Source: Flavobacterium sp. Sd200
Lineage (GTDB): Bacteria > Bacteroidota > Bacteroidia > Flavobacteriales > Flavobacteriaceae
DNA: 64,000 nt
Reading direction: 5' to 3'
Assembly (NCBI RefSeq): GCF_009826935.1
Contig: NZ_WUMN01000008.1
Span: forward strand, 1-64,000
In this document: positions 45,318 through 52,630 of the stretch, piece after piece
Numbering within the stretch: the stretch's first letter is position 1
Layout of the letters: every line of letters starts with the position of its first letter
The notes under the pieces: generated by a model
Told to the model about the DNA's origin: nothing
Database searches by the model: none
What the model saw: only the letters and a program-made list of their open reading frames with translations
Position numbers and translations under genes: made by a program

Positions 45318-46058
45318 ATGACACATTTTGAAAATCAACTTTGGAGCAAAATTCTGAATTTTGAATTTGACGCCCCAGAAACTAAACTAACCTTTAAAAC
45401 GAGACTGGCGAGAGAAAACGGTTGGACATCCATCTACACCAAACGGGTAATAGATGAGTATAAAAAGTTTATCTTTTTATGCTGCACTTCGGCAGAGCCC
45501 ATAACTCCTTCAGACCCTGTAGATCAGGCATGGCATCTGCACTTAACTTACACCAAATCTTACTGGCAGAACCTTTGTCGTGACACATTGGGAATGGAAA
45601 TTCATCACAACCCAACAAAGGGCGGTAAATCAGAACAGCAAAAATTCAGTATATCATACAAAAAATTATACGAATTGTATACCGAAAAGTTTAATTCGCA
45701 ACCTCCAACCGACATCTGGCACGATGAAAAAATCCGTTTTTCAGATATTGACTTTGTGAGGACTAACAAAGCTAAATATTGGATTGTAAGAAAACCATCG
45801 GCAAAAATAAGATCACTTATAATGCAATTGTTTATAACAGCTTTGGCAATGTTGTTCATCCAGGCATCTGACAGTTTTGGATTCCTAATAATATTCATAA
45901 CCATTATTCTCTTTAATATATTCAGAAAAAAAGGCAATGGTAATGGAAACGAAAACGGATGTTCATCTTTCAGTTGCTCTTCTGACAGCAGCTGCTCGTC
46001 AGATGGAGGAGACAGCGGATGTAGTGGATGCGGCGGAGGCTGCGGTGGTGGCGACTAA
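45318..46058 (+). CDS. GRDP-like membrane protein with Cys/Gly-rich tail
   Basis: A 246-residue protein. Residues about 1-150 contain a glycine-rich-domain-protein-like motif (DPVDQAWHLHLTYT, with Trp72, His73, His75), a possible metal or ligand site. Two hydrophobic segments follow at about 165-200. The tail (about 205-246) is extremely rich in Gly, Ser and Cys (six Cys in CSSFSCSSDSSCSSD... GCGGGCGGGD). This layout recalls TIGR04222-type membrane proteins with Gly/Cys-rich ends. The tail may bind metal or form disulfides. Function unknown. A terminator follows at 46087-46108. Confidence 0.7.
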   Translation: MTHFENQLWSKILNFEFDAPETKLTFKTRLARENGWTSIYTKRVIDEYKKFIFLCCTSAEPITPSDPVDQAWHLHLTYTKSYWQNLCRDTLGMEIHHNPTKGGKSEQQKFSISYKKLYELYTEKFNSQPPTDIWHDEKIRFSDIDFVRTNKAKYWIVRKPSAKIRSLIMQLFITALAMLFIQASDSFGFLIIFITIILFNIFRKKGNGNGNENGCSSFSCSSDSSCSSDGGDSGCSGCGGGCGGGD

Positions 46059-46086
46059 TTTTATTTTAAATATTATTTCAATTTGT

Positions 46087-46108
46087 ATTGGCGCGAGCCA
46101 ATTTTTTG
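46087..46108 (+). terminator. Terminator after the GRDP-like gene
   Basis: ATTGGC/GCCAAT stem (46087-46092 and 46097-46102) with a GCGA tetraloop, followed by TTTTTTG. Confidence 0.8.
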
Positions 46109-46332
46109 TTTTATATAAGCTTCATTACTTCCTTGCCCTTACACCTCTTCGACCAACGGCATTAAAACCCGTTTATCTACACATTTCTGCCATTGAACTA
46201 TAGCGATAATGGTTTGAACTTAAAGCCTCTTTCCGTGTGTTAAATGTATGGTATTTTTGACTTAACAATCAGCCAATTGAGATAAAATTAAGGCTAACCA
46301 CAAGTAACTTTATACTACAAAACGCAAGGATT

Positions 46333-47013
46333 ATGAAAAAGATATTTACAATATTAGTATTCCTGATGGTATTAGGAGCTAATGCACAGCAAACTGAAAC
46401 CGCAATGCCGGACTATGCCCTTATACAAAAAAACATTAGCGATAAAAATTCTCCTTTATATTTCGAAAAGCTTTACAACCGTTATAAAAAAGGAGACAGC
46501 ACCCTTACTACAGAGGAAAGCAGGCATCTTTATTATGGCTACGCACTTATGCCTAAAACCTATGACAAAGCTTTGCTTAGCACAACACATGCAAGCCTTA
46601 ATGATATCCTGAAAAAAGAAAATCCTACCACTGCCGATCTTACCGATGTTATAAAATATACCGCAGTACTATTAGAGGCCAACCCATTTAGCATTACTAT
46701 AAAAAAATACCGTCAGTACTGCCTTATGCAGTTGGAGCTATACAAAGACGCTAAAATTGAGCGTGCACAAACTGATATTATTATAGATGCTATTTTGAGC
46801 AGTGGCGACGGAACTACCAAACAAAACAGCATACACGTAATAGATGCCACCAACGAATATGAGCTTGTAAGCATTTTAGGCTTTGAACCCGTTGGCGATG
46901 AATATGCTACAAACGGCCAGTACGACTATTTTGCAATAAACCAAAACATGTACAATTTGCCGGGTTTATACTTTGAAGTTTCGGGTCCAAAAACACAGGT
47001 TACAGGCCTTTAA
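46333..47013 (+). CDS. DUF4919 family secreted protein
   Basis: A 226-residue protein with a signal peptide (about 1-18, ending ANAQ) and a soluble, mostly helical domain that matches the Bacteroidetes-specific DUF4919 family. Conserved-looking segments are SRHLYYGYALMPKTYD and the C-terminal YFAINQNMYNLPGLYFEV. Function unknown. A terminator follows. Confidence 0.75.
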   Translation: MKKIFTILVFLMVLGANAQQTETAMPDYALIQKNISDKNSPLYFEKLYNRYKKGDSTLTTEESRHLYYGYALMPKTYDKALLSTTHASLNDILKKENPTTADLTDVIKYTAVLLEANPFSITIKKYRQYCLMQLELYKDAKIERAQTDIIIDAILSSGDGTTKQNSIHVIDATNEYELVSILGFEPVGDEYATNGQYDYFAINQNMYNLPGLYFEVSGPKTQVTGL

Positions 47014-47032
47014 AATACACGCCTTTTTCATG

Positions 47033-47067
47033 AAAAAAGTCCGCCCAAATTTGTGGCGGGCTTTTTT
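47033..47067. terminator. Terminator after the DUF4919 gene
   Basis: A stem of eight pairs (AGTCCGCC 47038-47045 with GGCGGGCT 47055-47062, one G-T wobble) is extended by A/T pairs and followed by a T-run. It may work in both directions. Confidence 0.85.
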
Positions 47068-47120
47068 GTTAATACCCACCATGTTATTGGCTATAAGATA
47101 AAATAATGTAAATTCGCAGA

Positions 47121-48134
47121 ATGATGACACATGACGATATAGAGAAGGTACAACAACTGCTTACCACCCCTAAAAAAATTGCAATTATACCCCACCGCAA
47201 CCCTGATGGAGATGCCATGGGTTCTACGTTGGGTTTATACCATTTTTTACAATTACTTGGGCATGAGCCTACCGTTTTGATAGCTAACGAATTTCCTGAT
47301 TTTTTAGCATGGCTTCCGTCATCGGATACTGTAAAGGTTTATGAAAGGGATACCGAAACATGCAACCGCATTTTACAGGCCGCAGAACTTGTTTTTACAC
47401 TCGACTTTAACACCCTGAGCCGCACAGGAGACTTTATGGCCGAAGCATTGCGCAGACTTACAGTGCCGTTTATAATGATAGACCATCATCAAAAACCGGA
47501 TGATTATGCTGTTGTAACCTTTAGTGATACCAGCTATGGCTCTACCTGCGAAATGGTATATCATTTTATTCAACAACTGGGGCATGGCAACCTGCTTAAT
47601 AAAACCATTGCTACCTGTCTTTACACAGGTATCGTTACCGATTCCGGTTCTTTCCGTTACCATTCGACCACAGGAACAACACATCGCATTGCGGCAGAAT
47701 TTATAGACCTTGGCATAGACAACAGTGCTATACACAGCCTGCTGTTTGACAATCATTCCCATAATCGCATACAAATTTTGGCAAGGGCTTTGCAGAACAT
47801 GAAAGTATTGCCTGCTTATAAAACATCATACAGCTGCATGAGCCAGGAAGAGCTTAACAGCTTTGGACATAGCAAAGGCGATACTGAAGGTATTGTAAAC
47901 TATGGCTTGAGCATGAAAGATATTGTTTTTACAGCCTTTTTTACCGAAAACAAAGACGAAGGCATTATTAAAATATCGTTTAGGTCTAAGGGAGATTTTG
48001 ACGTTAATGCTTATGCAAGACAACATTTTAGTGGCGGAGGGCATATAAACGCGGCAGGTGGCAAAAGCACCGAATCGTTAGAGGCTACCATACAAAAATT
48101 TATTGCTACATTAGCACACACAAATATAGAGTGA
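47121..48134 (+). CDS. nrnA: DHH family oligoribonuclease/pAp phosphatase (NrnA)
   Basis: A 337-residue DHH/DHHA1 phosphoesterase. Metal-binding motifs are visible: HRNPDGDAMGSTLG, LDFN, and IDHHQKPDD (DHH), plus the DHHA1 motif SGGGHINAAGG at the end. It degrades short RNA and 3'-phosphoadenosine 5'-phosphate. It is the first gene of an operon with gldI (TGATG overlap) and the cyclophilin/FKBP gene. Confidence 0.95.
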   Translation: MMTHDDIEKVQQLLTTPKKIAIIPHRNPDGDAMGSTLGLYHFLQLLGHEPTVLIANEFPDFLAWLPSSDTVKVYERDTETCNRILQAAELVFTLDFNTLSRTGDFMAEALRRLTVPFIMIDHHQKPDDYAVVTFSDTSYGSTCEMVYHFIQQLGHGNLLNKTIATCLYTGIVTDSGSFRYHSTTGTTHRIAAEFIDLGIDNSAIHSLLFDNHSHNRIQILARALQNMKVLPAYKTSYSCMSQEELNSFGHSKGDTEGIVNYGLSMKDIVFTAFFTENKDEGIIKISFRSKGDFDVNAYARQHFSGGGHINAAGGKSTESLEATIQKFIATLAHTNIE

Positions 48135-48712
48135 TGAATATGAAGAAGGTATATATATTGGTATTTGCAACTGCAGCAATTTTGATTGCAGGCTGCTCTC
48201 AGCAACAGGCGCGCAGGCCACTGTCGCAAAGTTCGGGTACGTTTATGCGCGAGTCTGTAAAGAGAAATAAAAAGCTTATTGCAAATGAAGAACAGCAAAT
48301 AGACTCTGTTATTAAGAACAACCCCAATGCAAAATATATAGCATCGAGCAAAGGATACTGGTATCGCTATGACGTAGAAGTTACTACCGATACTGTAACC
48401 CCAAAACGCGGTGATGTGGCTTATTTTGATTATGAAGTTAAAGACATAAAAGGCAATGTAATATACAGCCAGGCCGAACTTAAACCACAGGTATATCTTG
48501 TAGACAAACAAAATATAATGATGGGGCTTCGAGACGGTATAAAATTATTGAACAAAGGTGAAAAGGTAACCTTTTTATTTCCGTCTCACATGGGCTATGG
48601 CTATCATGGCGACAACGATAAAATTGGCATTAACCAGCCGCTAATGTGTACCGTTACACTAAACGACATTAAGCCCGAAAGCGGTGCTGAAACCACTGTA
48701 AAAGAGAATTAA
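48134..48712 (+). CDS. gldI: Gliding lipoprotein GldI, FKBP-type isomerase
   Basis: A 192-residue lipoprotein. The lipobox ILIAGCS places the acylated Cys near residue 21. An FKBP-type peptidyl-prolyl isomerase domain follows (GDVAYFDYEVKD, MMGLRDGIKLLNKGEKVTF, SHMGYGY). GldI is needed for gliding motility and T9SS function in Flavobacterium. The start used here is the ATG overlapping the nrnA stop (TGATG); a second ATG two codons later is also possible. No other gld gene is adjacent. Confidence 0.92.
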   Translation: MNMKKVYILVFATAAILIAGCSQQQARRPLSQSSGTFMRESVKRNKKLIANEEQQIDSVIKNNPNAKYIASSKGYWYRYDVEVTTDTVTPKRGDVAYFDYEVKDIKGNVIYSQAELKPQVYLVDKQNIMMGLRDGIKLLNKGEKVTFLFPSHMGYGYHGDNDKIGINQPLMCTVTLNDIKPESGAETTVKEN

Positions 48713-48722
48713 TTTAATATAA

Positions 48723-49817
48723 ATGAAACCAATGACAAGTCTGTTTTTAAGCTTAGTAGCACTTTTATTTTCCTGCAAGAACACACCACCGCCAGACTAT
48801 GGCAAATTAGGCGACGGGCTTTATGCCGAAATAGAAACCAACAAAGGTTTGATAGTTGTACAACTTGAGTATCAAAAAACACCGCTTACAGTGGCTAACT
48901 TTGTTACACTTGCCGAAGGAAAAAACGAAATGGTAGAAGCAAAATACAAAGGCAAACCATTTTATGACGGCCTTAAATGGCATCGTGTTATCAAAGATTT
49001 CATGATACAGGGAGGTGACCCGGCAGGTAACGGATCGGGCGGACCGGGATATAAGTTTAAAGATGAAATAACCGACCTTAAACACAGTGGGCCTGGCATA
49101 CTTTCTATGGCAAATGCAGGTGCCGGAACAAACGGCAGCCAATTCTTTATAACACACAAAGCTACCCCTCACCTGGATGGTCTTCATACTGTTTTTGGTC
49201 ACACAGTGCAGGGCATGGATGTTGTTAACAACATAGAGCAAAACGACGATATTAAAACAGTTAAGATTGTACGCGTAGGTAAAGACGCTAAACGCTTTAA
49301 GGCAGACAAAGTATTTAAAGAATATTATGAGAAAGCGGCTGCTGAGGCAAAAGCCAAAGCAGATGCGCTTGCAAAAGCAAAAACCGATAAACTTGCATTT
49401 TTTGCCGAAGCTAAAGCCACAGGTACAAAAACTGCCAGCGGACTGGTATATAAAATACTAAAACAGGGTGCAGGGCAAAAACCTGCTGATGGATCTGAAG
49501 TATTGATAGAGTATTCAGGTTATCTTGAAAATGATGCGTTTTTGTTCGATTCGAGCATTCCACAAGTAGCTAAAGATATGGGCAACTACATCCCTCAAAA
49601 AGATGCAGCCGGATACTATAAGCCAATACCTTTTACCATTGGTACAAAATCAGGAATGATACCGGGCTTTATTGAAGGTATAGAAAATATGAAACTGGGC
49701 GATAAAGCTATTATCTTCATTCCGTCTCACCTTGGATATGGAGAAAGAGGTATGCCACAGGGTAAAATTCCAGGCAATGCAAACCTTGTGTTTGAGCTTG
49801 AAATGCTTGCAAAATAG
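48723..49817 (+). CDS. Cyclophilin-FKBP fusion isomerase, lipoprotein
   Basis: A 364-residue lipoprotein (lipobox LLFSC, Cys18). A cyclophilin domain (about 30-190: FYDGLKWHRVIKDFMIQGGD, NGSQFFIT) is linked by a lysine/alanine-rich helix (EAKAKADALAKAKT) to an FKBP domain (about 235-364: GSEVLIEYSGYL, GMIPGFIEGIENMKLGDKA, SHLGYGERGM). Both are prolyl isomerases, so this is a bifunctional periplasmic foldase. It follows gldI by 10 bases in the same operon and may serve folding of T9SS or outer-membrane proteins. Confidence 0.93.
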   Translation: MKPMTSLFLSLVALLFSCKNTPPPDYGKLGDGLYAEIETNKGLIVVQLEYQKTPLTVANFVTLAEGKNEMVEAKYKGKPFYDGLKWHRVIKDFMIQGGDPAGNGSGGPGYKFKDEITDLKHSGPGILSMANAGAGTNGSQFFITHKATPHLDGLHTVFGHTVQGMDVVNNIEQNDDIKTVKIVRVGKDAKRFKADKVFKEYYEKAAAEAKAKADALAKAKTDKLAFFAEAKATGTKTASGLVYKILKQGAGQKPADGSEVLIEYSGYLENDAFLFDSSIPQVAKDMGNYIPQKDAAGYYKPIPFTIGTKSGMIPGFIEGIENMKLGDKAIIFIPSHLGYGERGMPQGKIPGNANLVFELEMLAK

Positions 49818-49839
49818 CATTATCTATCCAAAAAATAAG

Positions 49840-49870
49840 AAGGGATTCCGGCAGCGGAATCCCTTTCTTA
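49840..49870. terminator. Terminator after the isomerase operon
   Basis: A perfect 11-bp stem AAGGGATTCCG/CGGAATCCCTT (49840-49850 and 49855-49865) with a GCAG loop. T-runs on both sides make it bidirectional for two convergent genes. Confidence 0.88.
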
Positions 49871-49901
49871 TTTGAGTTAAAAGTAGAATTGGATATAATA
49901 G

Positions 49902-50333
49902 TTAAAACTTCCAGTCAAACTCATCTTTACTATTTATAATAGCACCAAGTTCTACACGAATAACCTCTCCAAATTCTACACGAAAAATGGCCCAATTAGC
50001 TTCATTAAAATAATTATCTTCAGAGTCATACGTTTCTTTATCAAAGCCTTTAATACCTTTTTCTTCTAATACCTTTTTAAGGCTTTCCCAATTTTGGCCT
50101 AAAACTTTTACAGAAAACAGTTCAAGATCAGGATGTGCTGCAATAAGGTAACCAAGCTTAAAATCTTCATCTGCATAAAACGTAAGTCTTATCTTTTCTT
50201 TGTTATACAGGTAAATAGTATTTTTGTCGTCATCCTTAAATTGGCGCGTAGGCTCACCATAAATGGCTTTAACGTCTTTTTCCTTCATACCAAACACAAG
50301 TTGGCCAATACCCGATTTTAAATTTATTTTCAT
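49902..50333 (-). CDS. Hypothetical protein
   Basis: The ATG at 50333 was chosen; an earlier reading would begin with TTG at 50351. The 143-residue protein has no signal peptide, no membrane segment and no recognised family. It starts with INLKSGIGQLVFGMKEKDV and has a KAIYGEPTRQF stretch reminiscent of BamE/SmpA-like folds. Those are secreted lipoproteins and this one lacks a lipobox, so the likeness is weak. It lies between two terminators, so it is a single-gene unit. Confidence 0.65.
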   Translation of the reverse strand: MKINLKSGIGQLVFGMKEKDVKAIYGEPTRQFKDDDKNTIYLYNKEKIRLTFYADEDFKLGYLIAAHPDLELFSVKVLGQNWESLKKVLEEKGIKGFDKETYDSEDNYFNEANWAIFRVEFGEVIRVELGAIINSKDEFDWKF

Positions 50334-50424
50334 ATTATATGTTGCAGGCAATAGGTTTATTATCAGTAATTGCCTTTATTTTAGCGCAAATTTAGCAATT
50401 AAATTCCATCAGCCGTTTGAATAA

Positions 50425-50470
50425 ATAAAAAGAGGCTTATCTGAATTTTCTCAAAAAAGCCTCTTTTTAT
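50425..50470. terminator. Terminator after tonB (bidirectional)
   Basis: The 14-base arms ATAAAAAGAGGCTT and AAGCCTCTTTTTAT (50425-50438 and 50457-50470) are complementary, with A/T runs at both ends. On the minus strand it terminates the exbB-exbD-tonB operon. Confidence 0.85.
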
Positions 50471-50486
50471 TATATCTGGCATTACC

Positions 50487-51377
50487 TTACTCGGTAAGTG
50501 TAAAGTTATATTTAATTGTTCCTACCTGAGCCGCTACAGAGCCCTTATCGAACTTTGTATTCAATGCCGCCTGTTTGGCCTGGTCGAAAAGACACTGTGC
50601 AGAGTTTGTTGTGCCCCTGCCTCTTTCTGCCTTAATTACTTTACCACTATCATCAACAGTAATTTGTATAACAACTGTTCCCTGCTCATTACAGGTATAT
50701 CTTGGAGCCGGCTTTGTTAGCACTTTGCGTCCGGCAAGATTGTAGTTACCTACACCCGTGCCTCGTCCCGAACCACTGCCACCGCCAGAGCCACTTCCGC
50801 TACCCGGACCAGTACCTGTTCCGTCTCCGCTTCCGTTACCGCCGCCACGGCCTCCGCCGCTACCGCCATCGCCGTCATAACTACCACTGCTAAGACTGCC
50901 TGTGCTCTTACCTTTATTTCCGGCTACACCATCATCGCCATCGCCTCCTTTAGCGTTTCCGTTGAGTAGGTTAGACAATGCATCGCTTGTAGACTTAGAA
51001 GGCTGCGGAGCCTTTACTGGTTGCGGTTTAGCATCCTCCTTTTTAGGCTCTTTTTTAGTTACAGGCTTAGTATTGGCTATTGCAGGCGCATCTTCAAGAT
51101 CGCTGCCAATAATCTCTTCTTCGGGAGCGCTCGCAACCGGAGGCTGCTGTTTGGTTGTTTGTTTAACCTCAAGCACCTCACTCTTAAAATCGGCACCGGA
51201 ACCCACATCACTATCACCAAAATTAACGGTAACACCGCCGCCACCGCCGCCGCCTTCAAGGTCGGCCAGTTCTGTTTTTTCAGAATATTTAATCAGGATA
51301 AGCGCCAAAAGCAACAGCCCGAATATGAGGGTAGTTGCAATTAACGATTTTTTTTCCTGTTCTGTATATGCAGCCAT
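50487..51377 (-). CDS. tonB: TonB-family energy transducer
   Basis: A 296-residue TonB-like protein; the ATG at 51377 is used instead of a TTG one codon earlier. One TM helix (about 12-29) is followed by a long Gly/Lys/Pro-rich periplasmic linker (seven consecutive Gly near residue 42; GSGSGSGGGSGSGRG later). A C-terminal TonB domain (about 222-296: YTCNEQGTVVIQITVDDSGK) ends in GTIKYNFTLTE. It links the proton motive force, through ExbB/ExbD, to TonB-dependent outer-membrane receptors. It is last in the operon, 8 bases after exbD. Confidence 0.92.
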   Translation of the reverse strand: MAAYTEQEKKSLIATTLIFGLLLLALILIKYSEKTELADLEGGGGGGGVTVNFGDSDVGSGADFKSEVLEVKQTTKQQPPVASAPEEEIIGSDLEDAPAIANTKPVTKKEPKKEDAKPQPVKAPQPSKSTSDALSNLLNGNAKGGDGDDGVAGNKGKSTGSLSSGSYDGDGGSGGGRGGGNGSGDGTGTGPGSGSGSGGGSGSGRGTGVGNYNLAGRKVLTKPAPRYTCNEQGTVVIQITVDDSGKVIKAERGRGTTNSAQCLFDQAKQAALNTKFDKGSVAAQVGTIKYNFTLTE

Positions 51378-51385
51378 CAATACTA

Positions 51386-51778
51386 TTATTTTGTTGTGGC
51401 AATAGAAAATTTCAGTTTATTCCTCTGCCCTATCTGTAAAATGTCTACCATATCCTGCACCTGCAGGTCCTTAGGAAGCCTTACAATAACCACGTTGTCT
51501 CCACTCTGTGCCAATTTAGCCATAAGTGTGCCTTCAAGCTCTTCAAAGGCAACAGGCTGTTTGTCTACAAAATATTGCTTATCGGCAGTAACCGAAATGG
51601 TTGTATGCGCCTTATCTGTTGTTTTGTTAGAATCTGCCTTGGGCAAAGCAAGGTCTATAACATTGGGGTTTGCCAGTGTAGATATAATAAGGAAAAACAA
51701 CAGCAGGAAGAACATAATATCGCTAAGGGCGTGTGCTGCAACCTCTGCATGAAAACGTTTACTTCTCCTTACTCTCAT
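51386..51778 (-). CDS. exbD: ExbD/TolR biopolymer transport protein
   Basis: A 130-residue ExbD/TolR: one TM helix near residues 15-38 (IMFFLLLFFLIISTL) preceded by the conserved Asp in HALSDIMF, then a periplasmic domain. Proton relay partner of ExbB. It overlaps exbB by 4 bases and is 8 bases from tonB. Confidence 0.94.
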   Translation of the reverse strand: MRVRRSKRFHAEVAAHALSDIMFFLLLFFLIISTLANPNVIDLALPKADSNKTTDKAHTTISVTADKQYFVDKQPVAFEELEGTLMAKLAQSGDNVVIVRLPKDLQVQDMVDILQIGQRNKLKFSIATTK

Positions 51779-52482
51779 TTTCCGGTCGTTATTATATTAA
51801 CAAACTGTATAACCTGCTTTTGCACTTTAAGTGAAAAATCGTCAATGATCATGTTGAAGTAGTGATACCCTGAATAAGCAATTACACCTACAATAAGACC
51901 TAAACCAGAACTGATCATCTTTTCGTAAAGACCACCCGAAATACTTCCGATACTGATATTCTCAGTAATCGAAATGGTATAGAATATCTTGATAACCCCC
52001 GATATGGTACCAATAAATCCAAGAATGGGTGCAATACCGGCCACAAGACCCAACCACCCCAGTTTCTTCTCCATCTGGCCAATCTCTACATTGGTGGTTT
52101 TTTCCATAATACCTTCGATCTCGCCAAGTGGCCTTCCTATGCCAACCAGGCTAATACCACTCTCAATAATATTACCATAGGCCGTGCCCGAACGTGCTGC
52201 TGCCATTTGCGCTGCATCTACCTTGCCGGATGTTAAATGCGTCCTTACATCGTCTATAAGCCTTGTATCTTCTTTAGCAACCTTTTTATAGTAAAGTGCC
52301 CTTTCTATAATTACATAAAGAGTAAAGAACAGTAACAACAAAATTGGGGCTACCATTACACCACCCTTCATGAGCAGCGAAAAATAATTAACAGATTCTT
52401 CGGTCGATGTTGCAACGGTTGCAGTACTATCTGTAGCAGCGGCAGGGATGGTATCCTGCAATAATAAAAATAAGTTTGTCAT
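51775..52482 (-). CDS. exbB: ExbB/TolQ/MotA proton channel protein
   Basis: A 235-residue ExbB/TolQ: three TM helices (about 35-60, 140-165, 185-210). The loop has GNIIESGISLVGIGRPLGEIE and the family stretch LGWLGLVAGIAPILGFIGTI. Forms the proton channel with ExbD. It is first gene of the operon exbB-exbD-tonB. Confidence 0.94.
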   Translation of the reverse strand: MTNLFLLLQDTIPAAATDSTATVATSTEESVNYFSLLMKGGVMVAPILLLLFFTLYVIIERALYYKKVAKEDTRLIDDVRTHLTSGKVDAAQMAAARSGTAYGNIIESGISLVGIGRPLGEIEGIMEKTTNVEIGQMEKKLGWLGLVAGIAPILGFIGTISGVIKIFYTISITENISIGSISGGLYEKMISSGLGLIVGVIAYSGYHYFNMIIDDFSLKVQKQVIQFVNIITTGK

Positions 52483-52585
52483 GTTTTGCTTTTAGTTGCT
52501 ATAGTGTATTTGGCTTTAAACAGGCAAGCCTGCTTTTAATGGATAACGAATATATGCTTTTTTGAGTATGCAAAAAAATAAAAAA

Positions 52586-52607
52586 CCTGCTTATTTACAT
52601 AAGCAGG
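52586..52607 (-). terminator. secDF terminator
   Basis: A perfect 9-bp stem CCTGCTTAT/ATAAGCAGG (52586-52594 and 52599-52607) with a TTAC loop and a T-rich tail on the minus strand. Confidence 0.88.
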
Positions 52608-52630
52608 CTCTTATAAAGTATTAAAAAATG

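Noticed and set aside
49902..50333. BamE/SmpA-like lipoprotein
   Set aside because: There is no signal peptide or lipobox; only a weak local likeness was seen.
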